Assembly: GCA_024707145.1 (NCBI GenBank)
Contig: JANQAI010000011.1
Coordinates: 372,001-436,000 of the forward strand
DNA length: 64,000 nt
Direction: 5' to 3'
Source of the DNA: Magnetospirillum sp.
Lineage (GTDB): Bacteria; Pseudomonadota; Alphaproteobacteria; Rhodospirillales; Magnetospirillaceae
Made by a program: the position numbers and the translations under genes. Shown here in pieces: positions 45,123 through 54,819 of the stretch. Below the pieces are notes generated by a model. That model had not been told where the DNA came from and ran no database searches. It saw only the letters and a list, made by a program, of their open reading frames with translations. Every line of letters begins with the position of its first letter. Position 1 is the stretch's first letter.

Positions 45123-45242
45123 GCCCCTAGTGGCGCTTCCGTTCGGCCGCTTGAGGCGGGCGAGATCGTTCCTTCGGCCGCTTGACGCGGCCAGGCCAAC
45201 GGGGGTACCACCGCCCCACCGGCCATCAGCCGAATTGGACCC

Positions 45243-47762
45243 ATGCTCCGCTTCATTGCCCTTCTTTTCAGCGTCGTCTTCCTGCTCGCGGTCACTGCGG
45301 CGGGCGGCGCGGTCTACGTGTTCTGGCATTACGGCCGGGGGCTGCCCGACTATCACCAGCTGGCCCATTACGAGCCGCCCATCACCACCCGCGTCTATGG
45401 CGGCGATGGCCGCTTGGTGGCCGAGTATGCGGTGGAGAAGCGCGCCTTCGTGCCGCTGGGCGCCATTCCCGCCCGCGTCAAGGATGCCTTCCTGTCGGCC
45501 GAGGACAAGGGCTTCTACGAGCATGCCGGCGTCGACCCGTGGGGCATCGCCCGCGCCGTCATCATCAACCTGCGCAACAAGGGCATGGGGGCTGACCGCC
45601 GTCCGGTGGGCGCGTCCACCATCACCCAGCAGGTGGCGAAGAACTTCCTGCTGACCAACGAGGTCTCCATCGAGCGCAAGGTCAAGGAGGCCATCCTGGC
45701 CTTCCGCATCGAGCGGGCCTTCACCAAGGACCACATCCTCGAGCTGTACCTCAACGAAATCTACCTGGGCATGGGCAATTACGGCGTGGCGGCGGCCGCG
45801 CTGAATTACTTCAACAAGGCGCTGGACGAGCTGACGGTGGCCGAGGCCGCCTATCTGGCCGCCCTGCCCAAGGCCCCCAACAACTATCACCCGGTCCGCC
45901 ACTACCAGGCCGCCAAGGAGCGCCGGGACTGGGTCATCGGCCGTCTGTACGAGGACGGCAAGATCAGCCGCGCCGAATACGAGCAGGCGGTGGCCGAGCC
46001 CCTGACCATCCGCAAGCGCGACGACACCCAGATGATCGTCGGCGCCGACTATTTCGCCGAGGACATCCGCCGCGATTTGGTCGCCCGTTATGGCGAGGAC
46101 GCCCTGTACAAGGGTGGCCTGGTGGTGCGCTCCACCGTGGATGCGGATTTGCAGGCCCACGCCTCCAAGGTGCTGCGTGAGGGTCTGATGGGCTATGACC
46201 GCCGCCACGGCTGGCGCGGCCCGGTCACCCGCATCCAGCCCGGCCAGGGCTGGCAGCAGCGTCTGGCGGCGGTGCCGTTCCCCAATGGCGGCGAGCCGTG
46301 GGAGCTGGCCATGGTGCTGTCGGTGTCCGACCAGGCCGCCGCCATCGGCCTGAACGGCGGCCGTACCGGCGTCATCCCGTGGAGCGAGATGAAGTGGGCC
46401 CGCCCGTGGCTGAAGGACCAGCATGTGGGCGCCATGCCCCGCAAGCCCGCCGAAGTGGTGCAGCCGGGCGACGTGGTGCTGGTGCAGGAAGTGGCCAAAG
46501 GCGAGGACGGCAAGGCCGTGGCCGGAGACTCCTACAGCCTGCGCCAGATTCCCAAGGTGGAAGGCGCCCTGGTCGCCATTGACCCCCACACCGGCCGCGT
46601 GCTCGCCATGGTGGGCGGCTGGTCTTATTCCAAGAGCCAGTTCAACCGTGCCACCCAGGCGCTGCGCCAGCCCGGCTCGTCGTTCAAGCCGTTCGTCTAC
46701 CTGACCGCGCTGGAGAACGGCTACACCCCGTCCTCGCTGGTGCTGGACGCCCCCGTCGCCCTGCCGCAGGGCCCCGGCCTGCCGCTATGGCGGCCGAAGA
46801 ACTATGGCGGCGATTTCCTCGGCCCGACCACGTTGCGCGTGGGCGTCGAGAAGTCGCGCAACCTGATGACCGTGCGCCTGGCCCAGGCGGTGGGCATGGA
46901 GAAGGTGTCCGACACCTCGCAGCGTTTCGGCATCTACGACAACCTGCCCAGGCAGCTGGCCATGTCGCTGGGCGCGGGCGAGACCACCGTGCTGCGCCTG
47001 ACCGCCGCCTACGCCATGCTGGTCAACGGCGGCAAGAAGGTGACGCCCACGCTGGTGGACCGCATCCAGGACCGCCAGGGCCGCACCATCTTCGTGCACG
47101 ACAAGCGTTTCTGCGACGGCTGCTGGCCGGTGCAGTTCGCCGACCAGGACATGCCGCGCCTGCCCGATATCCGCGAGCAGCTGGTGGACCCGGTTTCGGC
47201 CTATCAGATGGTGTCCATCATGGAAGGCGTGGTCCAGCGCGGCACCGGCCGCGCGGTGTCCTCGGTGGGCAAGCCGCTGGCGGGCAAGACCGGCACCTCC
47301 AACGACAGCCACGACGTCTGGTTCGTCGGCTTCTCGCCCGATCTGGTGGCCGGCGTGTTCGTTGGCTTCGACGATCCCGCCTCGCTGGGCGAGAAGGAGA
47401 CCGGCGGCGGCATCTCGGCGCCCATCTTTCGCGACTTCATGGCCTACGCCCTGAAGGATATGCCGTCGACGCCGTTCCGCGTGCCGCCGGGAGTGCGTCT
47501 GGTGCGCGTCAACGCCGCCACCGGCCGTCCCGCCATGCCGGGCGAGCCCAAGGCGATCCTGGAGGCGTTCAAGTCCACCGACCACCTGCCCGACGACGAT
47601 GAGCAGGTGCTGGATGGCGGCGACAGCGAGGGCTTCTCGTTCGCGCCGCTCAACGAGGACGGCGTCACCACGCCGGCCGCCCATGGGCTGGTCGCCCCGA
47701 CCGAAACGCTGCCGCCGCCGGTGGCGCCGACGGCGGCACCCATGCCGGGCGGCCTGTACTGA
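45243..47762 (+). CDS. mrcA: penicillin-binding protein 1A (bifunctional)
   Basis: 839 residues: N-terminal membrane helix, glycosyltransferase 51 domain (about 55-230; catalytic Glu in SAEDKGFYEHAGVD, then GASTITQQVAKNFLL), an OB-like insert, and a transpeptidase domain with SxxK in QPGSSFKPFVY, the SRN triad member in EKSRNLMTVRLA and KTGTSND. It polymerises and crosslinks peptidoglycan in the periplasm. The Pro-rich C-terminal tail is normal. It follows amiC in the same direction. Start ATG 45243. Confidence 0.95.
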   Translation: MLRFIALLFSVVFLLAVTAAGGAVYVFWHYGRGLPDYHQLAHYEPPITTRVYGGDGRLVAEYAVEKRAFVPLGAIPARVKDAFLSAEDKGFYEHAGVDPWGIARAVIINLRNKGMGADRRPVGASTITQQVAKNFLLTNEVSIERKVKEAILAFRIERAFTKDHILELYLNEIYLGMGNYGVAAAALNYFNKALDELTVAEAAYLAALPKAPNNYHPVRHYQAAKERRDWVIGRLYEDGKISRAEYEQAVAEPLTIRKRDDTQMIVGADYFAEDIRRDLVARYGEDALYKGGLVVRSTVDADLQAHASKVLREGLMGYDRRHGWRGPVTRIQPGQGWQQRLAAVPFPNGGEPWELAMVLSVSDQAAAIGLNGGRTGVIPWSEMKWARPWLKDQHVGAMPRKPAEVVQPGDVVLVQEVAKGEDGKAVAGDSYSLRQIPKVEGALVAIDPHTGRVLAMVGGWSYSKSQFNRATQALRQPGSSFKPFVYLTALENGYTPSSLVLDAPVALPQGPGLPLWRPKNYGGDFLGPTTLRVGVEKSRNLMTVRLAQAVGMEKVSDTSQRFGIYDNLPRQLAMSLGAGETTVLRLTAAYAMLVNGGKKVTPTLVDRIQDRQGRTIFVHDKRFCDGCWPVQFADQDMPRLPDIREQLVDPVSAYQMVSIMEGVVQRGTGRAVSSVGKPLAGKTGTSNDSHDVWFVGFSPDLVAGVFVGFDDPASLGEKETGGGISAPIFRDFMAYALKDMPSTPFRVPPGVRLVRVNAATGRPAMPGEPKAILEAFKSTDHLPDDDEQVLDGGDSEGFSFAPLNEDGVTTPAAHGLVAPTETLPPPVAPTAAPMPGGLY

Positions 47763-47853
47763 TGGGGAGGCGGGCCGGCACGCCTCGGGTGTTGCGATAA
47801 TTCCGGCCTTCCCCTAAAACAGCCGTTCGCATTGGATCAGGAAAGGAACCGCC

Positions 47854-48972
47854 GTGCGCGCCGAGATCGAAGCGCTGGCCCAGGACGTGCGCAACTCCGT
47901 GGCCCTGCTCAAGCGTCACCTTAATTGGGATGAGGCGCTGATGCGCCTGGACGAGCTGAACGCGGCGTCCGAGGACCCCAATCTGTGGAACGACGCCGAA
48001 AAGGCGCAGAAGCTGATGCAGGAACGCACCCGGCTGGACACCATGGTCCAGGGCTGCCGCGTGCTGGAAGGCGAGATGGCCGAGCTGATCGAACTGATCG
48101 AGCCTGGCCGAGATGGAGGGTGACAGCGAGGTCGCCGCCGACGCCGAGGCCCAGCCTGCGCGGCTTGAAGGACCGTGCCGGCAAGATGGAGTTGGAGACG
48201 CTGCTGTCGGGTGAGGCGGATTCCAACGATTGCTACGTGGAAATCAATGCCGGCGCCGGCGGCACCGAGGCCCAGGACTGGGCCGAGATGCTGCAGCGCA
48301 TGTATTTCCGCTGGGCCGAGCAGCACGGCTACAAGGTGGAACTGGTGGAAGAGACCGCCGGCGAAGCCGCCGGCATCAAGTCGGTGACCATGAAGGTGCT
48401 CGGCCACAACGCCTATGGCTGGCTGAAGACCGAGGCCGGGGTGCACCGCCTGGTGCGCATCTCGCCGTTCGACAGCAATGCCCGGCGCCAGACCAGCTTC
48501 GCCTCGGTGTGGGTCTATCCCCAGGTGGACGACACCATCGACATCCAGATCAACGAAGGCGACTGCCGCATCGACACCTACCGCGCCTCGGGCGCCGGTG
48601 GCCAGCACATCAACAAGACCGATTCGGCGGTGCGCATCACCCATATCCCCACCAATATCGTGGTGGCCTGCCAGACCGAGCGTTCGCAGCACCAGAACCG
48701 CGCCCGCGCCTGGGAAATGCTGCGCGCCCGCATGTACGAGGCCGAGCCTGCAGAAGCGCGAGGCCGCCGCCCAGGCTCTGGAGGACACCAAGACCGATAT
48801 CGGCTGGGGCCACCAGATCCGTTCCTACGTGCTGCAGCCCTACCAGATGGTGAAGGACCTGCGCACCAACGTGGAGACGTCGGACACCCAGGGCGTGCTC
48901 AACGGCGACCTGGACCAGTTCATGGCGGCCTCGCTGGCCAGCCGCATCAAGGGCGCCGAGGAAAACGCGTAG
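47854..48972 (+). CDS. prfB: peptide chain release factor 2 (three single-base insertions in this sequence)
   Basis: 371 residues once three AGCCTG sites (48101-48106, 48153-48158, 48745-48750) are read as AGCTG. The restored text includes [34 protein letters not shown] and [16 protein letters not shown]. The SPF stop-recognition motif is in [12 protein letters not shown], and the catalytic GGQ in [15 protein letters not shown]. It starts at GTG 47854 behind AGGAAAGGAACC. There is no CTTTGA programmed frameshift site. It ends translation at UGA and UAA. Being essential, it cannot truly carry three frameshifts. Confidence 0.93.
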
Positions 48973-48981
48973 ACGTAAATT

Positions 48982-49091
48982 TGTCATCCCGAGCGCAGGC
49001 GAGGGATCCCGTTCTGGCCTGGCGGTGCCGGTTCTGAAGAGACGTGCCAGGAGGGGATCCCTCGTCGCGGCGTTCCTCGGGATGGCAATGA
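48982..49091. repeat. long intergenic palindrome, second copy
   Basis: GTCATCCCGAGCGCAGGCGA ... CTCGTCGCGGCGTTCCTCGG GATGGCAATGAC, an imperfect inverted repeat of ~110 bases like the one at 39811-39915. Confidence 0.65.
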
Positions 49092-49185
49092 CAAGAGCCG
49101 CAAAGGTTACCGAAGCGTCATTTGAATTCCCGGGGGCGGGACCTATATGGGTCCCGCCGTCTTCTTTTGCGCATAGGAACTCCGC

Positions 49186-50223
49186 ATGAGGCACAAGCTG
49201 TTCGCCGTTCTCCTCAGCCTTCTGGTCGCCCTGTCCCTGGGCGCCGACGCCTGGGCCAGGGCGGGCAAGGGCTCCAGCATGGGGTCGCGCGGCTCGCGCA
49301 CCTATGACCGTCCGGTCGAGCGCACCATCACTCCGCCGCCGCCCGCCCAGGCGCCGCGCCCCTCGGTGGAGCAGGCGCCGCTGGCCCCCTCGGGCGCCCA
49401 ACCCATGTACAATCCCGGGGCGGTGCGGCAGCAGCCCGCGCCCGGCATGGCCGCCGCCGCCCCCATGGGGGCAGCGGCCCAGCCCGGCTTCTTCCAGCGC
49501 AACCCCATGATGGCCGGCGTGCTCGGCGGTCTGGCGGGCGCCGGCATCGGTTCCATGCTGTTCGGCCACTCGCCGGCCCTGGCCGCCGCCTCCGACGCAG
49601 CGCCGGGCGCCAGCGCCTTCGGCATGCTGCTGCAGGTGGCTCTGATCGGCGGCTTGGCCTGGCTGGCTTTCCGCCTGTTCCGTCGCCGCTCGGCCCAGGC
49701 CGAGCCGATGCCCAATGCCGGCTATCATCGCGAGATGCCGTCCTCGGTTCCCGCTTCGGCCCAGCCGGCCCCGGCTGACGGCGGCTTCGCCGCCACCGCG
49801 CAGCGCCGGGTGGAGAAGGAGTTCGAGCTTTCGGCCGCCGACCAGGACGCTTTCTCCGCCATCATCGCCGGTGTGCAGAAGGCGTGGTCGGAAGGCAACC
49901 CGGTGGCCCTGCGCCAGCTTGCCACGCCGGAAGTGGTGGGCTGGATGGGCGAGGACCTGTCGCGCGACCAGTCCCGCGGCGTCCGCAACGTGGTCGAGGG
50001 CGTTCAGCTGCTCAAGGGCGACATCACCGAGACCTGGCGCGATGCCGAGTTGGAATACGCCACCGCGGTGATCACCTTCTCGGCCAAGGACTACGTAGTC
50101 CGCGTCGAGGACGGCCAGGTGGTCGAGGGCGACGCCCAGCACCCGGTGGAAACCACCGAGGCCTGGACCTTCGTCCGCAGTCCCGGCGGCCGCTGGCTGC
50201 TGTCGGCCATCGAGCAGGTGTAA
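49186..50223 (+). CDS. Tim44-like domain membrane protein
   Basis: 345 residues: signal/anchor (MRHKLFAVLLSLLVALSLGADAWA), a Pro/Ala-rich region, a Gly-rich membrane segment (MMAGVLGGLAGAGIGSMLFG) and a second helix near 155, then a C-terminal Tim44-like domain (about 205-345, FSAIIAGVQKAWSEGNPVAL, TETWRDAELEYATAVITFSA). The bacterial members are membrane proteins of poorly defined function. ATG 49186. The terminator follows at once. Confidence 0.85.
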   Translation: MRHKLFAVLLSLLVALSLGADAWARAGKGSSMGSRGSRTYDRPVERTITPPPPAQAPRPSVEQAPLAPSGAQPMYNPGAVRQQPAPGMAAAAPMGAAAQPGFFQRNPMMAGVLGGLAGAGIGSMLFGHSPALAAASDAAPGASAFGMLLQVALIGGLAWLAFRLFRRRSAQAEPMPNAGYHREMPSSVPASAQPAPADGGFAATAQRRVEKEFELSAADQDAFSAIIAGVQKAWSEGNPVALRQLATPEVVGWMGEDLSRDQSRGVRNVVEGVQLLKGDITETWRDAELEYATAVITFSAKDYVVRVEDGQVVEGDAQHPVETTEAWTFVRSPGGRWLLSAIEQV

Positions 50224-50235
50224 GTCGCTCAAACG

Positions 50236-50270
50236 AAAAGCCGCCGTTCCCATAAAGAACGGCGGCTTTT
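50236..50270. terminator. bidirectional terminator
   Basis: AAAAGCCGCCGTTC / GAACGGCGGCTTTT, 14-bp perfect stem with A and T runs on either side, between two convergent genes. Confidence 0.9.
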
Positions 50271-50282
50271 CCGTGTCTGGCG

Positions 50283-50609
50283 CTATTGCGCCGGGGTCGG
50301 AACCGGCTGCAAGGGCGGCAGCGGCGCCGCCCAGGTGCTGGCATAGCCGCACTGGAAAGCGGCCACGCTGGGGGTCAGGATGCCGCAGCGAAATGGGGTG
50401 AAGGCTTGGCCGATCAGGCCGGCGACGCCCAGGCCGGACTTGCCGCATTGCCGCTCGGCGATGGCGCGCACCTCTTCGGGCGAGGCGGCGGCGCTGTTGT
50501 AGCAGACGTAGCTGGCCGGCCCCTGGGCGGTATCGGGCACCAGCGGCCGGGGATCGGTCGAACAGCCGGCCAGCGCCAAGGCCGCGGCAGCCACCAGAAG
50601 CGTCCTCAT
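50283..50609 (-). CDS. small lipoprotein, unknown function
   Basis: 108 residues: MRTLLVAAAALALAGCSTDP with an LAGC lipobox, then a Cys-containing soluble part (SYVCYNSAAASPEEVRAIAE, RQCGKSG, FRCGILTP, FQCGYAS), five Cys in the mature protein. ATG 50609 follows AAGGGGGAT. No family recognised; paired cysteines suggest disulfides in the periplasm. Confidence 0.78.
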   Translation of the reverse strand: MRTLLVAAAALALAGCSTDPRPLVPDTAQGPASYVCYNSAAASPEEVRAIAERQCGKSGLGVAGLIGQAFTPFRCGILTPSVAAFQCGYASTWAAPLPPLQPVPTPAQ

Positions 50610-50699
50610 GTGGGCATCCCCCTTGGGTGCGGATCGAAGCCCCTCAGGCCTAACCCTCGCGGCGGCGCTTGGCAAGCCCCTTGCGGTCAGGCCCCGCCG

Positions 50700-51353
50700 T
50701 CAGGACCGGGCGGCGAGCGCCTTGGCGGCGGCCGGGGCACCTGCGACGAAGGCCTCGATCAGCGCCGACACCGCCGCGTCCACGTCGATCTCCACCGAGG
50801 TCTGATAGACCCAGCGGCGCAGGCCCACATAGCCGATGGCTCCGTGCAGGCCGGCCGCCGTCTCGATCTCGTTCTCCGCCGGCGCGGCCGCCACATCCAG
50901 TCCGGCGGTGGCCCGCACCTCGCGCGCCAGCGGGATGAACAGGTGGTCGCGCAGGAAGGATAGGTAGCGGCTGGCGATGGCGCGGTCCTTCAGGCCGGCG
51001 AACATGAACAGGCGCACCCGTTCATAGGTGAAGTTCTCCAGCGTGTAGTGCCGGTAAAGCTCGTGCAGCCGGTCGCTCAGGGTCCGCGAGCGGTCGGCCA
51101 GCAAGTCTTCCCACTGGGCGTCCCAGCCGCCTTCGAACACTTCCTGGTAGACGCGCTCGATCAGCGCTTCCTTGTCGGGGAAATAGCGGTACAGCAGCGG
51201 CTGGGTGACGCCCAGGCGCTGGGCCAGGGCACGGGTCTGCCCCTCGAACCCCACCTCGGCGAAGAAGCGGATGGCCTCGTCCACGATCAGCCGCTCACGC
51301 TCGCGGCGCGGCAGCCGGCGGCGGATCTTTTCCTGTTCGGTCATTGTCGCCAT
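50700..51353 (-). CDS. TetR-family transcriptional regulator
   Basis: 217 residues. The N-terminal HTH (ERERLIVDEAIRFFAEVGFE, ALAQRLGVTQPLLYRYFPDK) is typical TetR; the C-terminal ligand domain is not assignable. It may control the co-oriented AbrB-family gene upstream, from which it is separated by 134 bases, or itself. The 134-base gap contains AT-rich sequence suitable for a promoter. Start ATG 51353 (or 51344). Confidence 0.9.
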   Translation of the reverse strand: MATMTEQEKIRRRLPRRERERLIVDEAIRFFAEVGFEGQTRALAQRLGVTQPLLYRYFPDKEALIERVYQEVFEGGWDAQWEDLLADRSRTLSDRLHELYRHYTLENFTYERVRLFMFAGLKDRAIASRYLSFLRDHLFIPLAREVRATAGLDVAAAPAENEIETAAGLHGAIGYVGLRRWVYQTSVEIDVDAAVSALIEAFVAGAPAAAKALAARS

Positions 51354-51487
51354 GATGCCCAGATGCCTTGCGGACGCTTACAGAGTGAGTATGCACGGAT
51401 AATTATCATGCCCTTGGTAGGGGGGCCAGGGGTAGCCGTACCGAATATGTATGTTTGCACTATCGGATTTCCCGTAAGGGAGGCGGA

Positions 51488-52548
51488 TCAGGCGTAGCGG
51501 GCGATCAGTTTGGCCAGGGCCGGGCCGGTCAGCAGCACCAGGAACAGGCGCAGGGTTTGCGCCGCCATGACCAAGGGGATGTCGGCGTGGCTGCTGACCA
51601 CGATGATGGCGACGGAATCGAGTCCGCCCGGCGAAGTGGCGAGATAGGCGCTCAGCGGGTCGATGTGCAGTTGCAGGGTCAGCACCCAGGCGGAGCCCGC
51701 GCACAACCCGATCAGCAGCAGGGTGGCGAGCATGAGCGCGGGCAGGGCGCGCAGGGCGTAAAGGAAGATGGCGCGGTTGAAGCCCAGCCCCACGTACCAG
51801 CCCAGCCCCACATAGGCCAGCCCCAGCAGCCAGGACGGCAGGGTGATGTCGAGCCAGCCGCCGCCGTGCAGGACGGTGCCCGCCACCAGGGGCACCATCA
51901 TGGCCCCGGCCGGCACCTTGGCGCGCGTGCCCAGCCACGCGCCGATGGCCGCCACGGCCATGGTGGCGGCGAACGGCACCAACGGCGGCAGGGTCAGCAA
52001 ATCGGCGGGGTGGGGCGCAGGGGCAGCGCTCCCCGGGCCGGCCAACAGGCGGGTGACCAGCGAGGCGCTGACCACCACGATGACCACCCGCAGGTACTGC
52101 ATGAACGCCACCAGCCGGACGTCGGCGCCGAACTCGGCGGCCAGGGCCACCATGGCCGAGGCTCCGCCGGGCGACGAACCCCAGGCGGCGGTCGTGCCCG
52201 GCAGCACCTTCAGCTTGACCAGCACCCAACCCACCACCGCGCCGGCGGCGACGGTGGTGGCGACCACCGTCAGCAGCAGGGCCCAGTCCTCTATGATGGA
52301 AGCCAGGATCGACGGGGTGAAGGCGCGCGCCACCAGACAGCCGATCACCGCCTGCGCCGCCTGGAAGGTCCAGCGCGGCGTGCGCATTTCCCCCCGCCGA
52401 CGGCCAGGGCGATGGCCGCCAGCATGGGGCCCAGCAGCAGGGCGGCGGGAAAGGCGGCCCATTCCAGCAGCGCGGACAGCAGGACGGACAAGGCCAACAG
52501 CCCCGCCCAGTGGAGGTGCGGGCGGCGGCGTGATGGGGGCGATTGCAT
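51488..52548 (-). CDS. AbrB-family (AbrB duplication) membrane protein, frameshifted in this sequence
   Basis: 353 residues after correction, about ten membrane helices in two similar halves: LLALSVLLSALLEWAAFPAA, LLGPMLAAIALAVGGG in the first frame, then MRTPRWTFQAAQAVIGCLVA, AWGSSPGGASAMVALAAEFG and SAYLATSPGGLDSVAIIVVS in the second. The break is at a G run near 52390 (six Gs where seven would join GGG to EMRTPRW). The family (including AbrB/AimA relatives) is annotated as ammonia monooxygenase or transport regulator; substrate unknown. A TetR gene lies downstream. Confidence 0.82.
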
Positions 52549-52607
52549 GGAGATAGTCTACCCCACCGCCCTCGCGCCGCGCACCAGGGGGATTTCCCAG
52601 GTGGCCG

Positions 52608-53579
52608 TCAGGCCACCCGCCACGGCGGCTCCTCGCCGGCAAACACTGCCGCCAGGTTGGCGATGGTGTCCGCCCCCATGCGGTCCCGCGTCTCCGTGGT
52701 CGAAGTGCCGATATGGGGCAGCATGGTGACGTTGGGCAGGTCCAGGTAGCGCTTGTCGAAATGCGGCTCGCCGTCATAGACGTCCAGGCCGGCGGCGAAC
52801 AGCTTGCCGCTGGAGAGCGCCGCGATCAGGTCGTCGTCCACCACCAGGTCGCCGCGGGCGGCATTGACCAGGATGGCGCCGTCGGGCAGCCAGGCGATGC
52901 TCTCGCGGTTGATCATGTGGCGGGTTTCCGGCGTGCTGGGTGTATGCAGGGTCAGTACCTGCGACACCCGGAACAGGCTCTCCAGGGTGGGATGGTAGGT
53001 GGCGCCGGCCTCCAGTTCGGGGCTCAGCCGGTGGCGCTGGTAGTAATGGATGGTCATGCCGAAGGCGCGGGCGCGATCGCCCACGGCGCGGCCGATGCGG
53101 CCCATGCCGACAATGCCCAGAACCTTGCCTTCCGGGTCGGTGCCCAGGTCCTTCCACGCCGTCCAGGCGCCCCAGCGGCCCTGGCGCAGGTCCCGCTCGA
53201 AGGCGGACAGGCGGCGGCAGGCCGCCAGCAGCAGCATGAACGCCAGGTCGGCGGTGGCGGTGCAGGTGGCTTCCGGGCAATAGCCGACGACAATGTTGCG
53301 CGCGCGCGCGGCATCCAGGTCGATGTGGTTGAAACCGACCGAATAGGTGGCGATCACCTTGACGCTGGCGGGCAGTGCGTTGATGGACTCGGCCGACAGG
53401 CGGTCGCCCAGGGTCACCAGCAGGCCGTCGGCCTGGTGGGCCTGGGCGCGGGCGACCAACTCCTCGGTCGTCAGGACCTTGTCCTCGGGATTGAACAGCG
53501 GCTCGAACCGCTCGGCCAGTTGCGCTTCGACGCGCGGGGGCAGGCGGCGGGCGATGACGACACGGGGTTTGCTGGACAT
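52608..53579 (-). CDS. D-isomer-specific 2-hydroxyacid dehydrogenase (glyoxylate reductase/glycerate dehydrogenase type)
   Basis: 323 residues. NAD(P)-binding GIVGMGRIGRAVGDRARAFG; catalytic Arg in LVNAARGDLVV, Glu in LDVYDGEPHF and His in MLPHIGTST, the classic R-E-H set. SVGFNHIDLDAARARNI is the family's substrate-side segment. It reduces 2-oxoacids such as glyoxylate or hydroxypyruvate with NAD(P)H; the exact substrate is open. ATG 53579 follows GGAGGG. Divergent from the DUF1207 gene. Confidence 0.92.
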   Translation of the reverse strand: MSSKPRVVIARRLPPRVEAQLAERFEPLFNPEDKVLTTEELVARAQAHQADGLLVTLGDRLSAESINALPASVKVIATYSVGFNHIDLDAARARNIVVGYCPEATCTATADLAFMLLLAACRRLSAFERDLRQGRWGAWTAWKDLGTDPEGKVLGIVGMGRIGRAVGDRARAFGMTIHYYQRHRLSPELEAGATYHPTLESLFRVSQVLTLHTPSTPETRHMINRESIAWLPDGAILVNAARGDLVVDDDLIAALSSGKLFAAGLDVYDGEPHFDKRYLDLPNVTMLPHIGTSTTETRDRMGADTIANLAAVFAGEEPPWRVA

Positions 53580-53713
53580 TGTGCCCTCCTTTCGGTGGTA
53601 ACACCAATTTTGCACCTGCAAAGGACGTTGGTAAACCTTTCGTTCGCCCGCCCTCCGTCCAGCTTTGCCCAGGGCTCTTACGGTGCCATGTGGGGGAACG
53701 AAGGGAGCCAGCC

Positions 53714-54565
53714 ATGCTGCATCGCACGTTCGCGGCCTTGATTGCCGCGCTCTTCCTGGGGGGCGGCGCCCTGGCGGCCGAAATCCCCGACAAGCCCGAG
53801 GTGCTGCCGCGCACCAAACTATTCGATCCGTTGCTGGCTGACCCGCGTTGGCCGCATTTCTCGGCGGTGCTGCTGAATTACGGCGGTACCGACAACCTGG
53901 ACACGGCGGGGGCGATGAGCGTCGGCGACGAATTCGCGCTGTATCAGGCGCCCGGCCTGGGCGGCGCCTGGGGCGTGGGCATCCAGGCGGCGGTGTTCGG
54001 CCTGTTCGACCTGGAGGCCGAGTCGAAGGACCTGATCAACGCCGATTACTGGGTGGGCATCCCGCTATCGTGGCGGTCCGGCCCCAATTCGGCAATCCTG
54101 CGCCTGTACCACCAATCGTCGCATCTGGGCGACGAGTTCCTGCTGCGCAGCGCCAGCAACCGCCGCTCGCGCATCAATCTCAGCTACGAGGTGGTCGATC
54201 TCAAGCTCTCACGCGAGTTCTACGCGCGCTCCGTGCGCGTCTATGGCGGCGGCGGGGTGCTGTTCGACCAGGAACCGTCGGACCTGAAGCGCGGCCTGCT
54301 GCAAGCGGGGCTCGAATTGCGCAGCCCCTGGACCTTCGCCGCCGATCTGCTGCGGCCGGTGGCGGCGGTGGATCTGCAAAGCACCGAGGAAAGCGACTGG
54401 AACGTCAACGTCTCCACCCGCGCCGGACTGGAACTGTCCAGCAGCGTGGATCGCGACTACGTAGTACAGCTGATGCTGGAATACTATCGCGGCCGCGACC
54501 CCAATGGGCAGTTTTTCATGCGCGAGGTGGAATACTACGGAATCGGCCTACATGCCTATTTCTGA
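53714..54565 (+). CDS. DUF1207 family outer-membrane-type protein
   Basis: 283 residues: signal peptide MLHRTFAALIAALFLGGGALA, then alternating beta-strand segments ending in YGIGLHAYF with a terminal Phe, as expected of an outer-membrane barrel. DUF1207 landmarks: INADYWVGIPLSWRSG, LRLYHQSSHLGDEFLLR, RVYGGGGVLFDQ. Function not established. ATG 53714 after AAGGGAG. The 3' end overlaps the convergent DUF1059 gene by ten bases. Confidence 0.85.
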   Translation: MLHRTFAALIAALFLGGGALAAEIPDKPEVLPRTKLFDPLLADPRWPHFSAVLLNYGGTDNLDTAGAMSVGDEFALYQAPGLGGAWGVGIQAAVFGLFDLEAESKDLINADYWVGIPLSWRSGPNSAILRLYHQSSHLGDEFLLRSASNRRSRINLSYEVVDLKLSREFYARSVRVYGGGGVLFDQEPSDLKRGLLQAGLELRSPWTFAADLLRPVAAVDLQSTEESDWNVNVSTRAGLELSSSVDRDYVVQLMLEYYRGRDPNGQFFMREVEYYGIGLHAYF

Positions 54566-54747
54566 GGCTGTTCCTCGTGCACCGCATGGCGCAGTTCCTG
54601 GCGGAACTCCGCCGTGTCCTGGTGGCCGTGGACCTGGATGGCGTGCTGGACGGCGGCTTCGATCAACTCGTCCTCGTTGTCGGCCGACAGCGCCACGGTG
54701 CATTGCGAGCCGGGAACCTCGCGGCAGTCGATGGTTTTGCGCGTCAT
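54556..54747 (-). CDS. DUF1059 family small protein
   Basis: 63 residues: MTRKTIDCREVPGSQCTVAL then ADNEDELIEAAVQHAIQVHG, the two-Cys opening and His-containing helix of DUF1059. Probably cytoplasmic; function unknown. ATG 54747 chosen because the family begins there. Convergent overlap of ten bases with the DUF1207 gene. Confidence 0.82.
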   Translation of the reverse strand: MTRKTIDCREVPGSQCTVALSADNEDELIEAAVQHAIQVHGHQDTAEFRQELRHAVHEEQPQK

Positions 54748-54819
54748 GGGCAACCTCTGTGATGGATGGACGATTGCCACATGGTCGTAGGGGCGCGGCG
54801 GGACAATATCCCGCTGGAC

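Noticed and set aside
47854..48200. Programmed +1 frameshift in prfB
   Set aside because: The breaks are not at a CTTTGA stop near codon 25 and there are three of them, all at AGCCTG; they do not follow the known mechanism.
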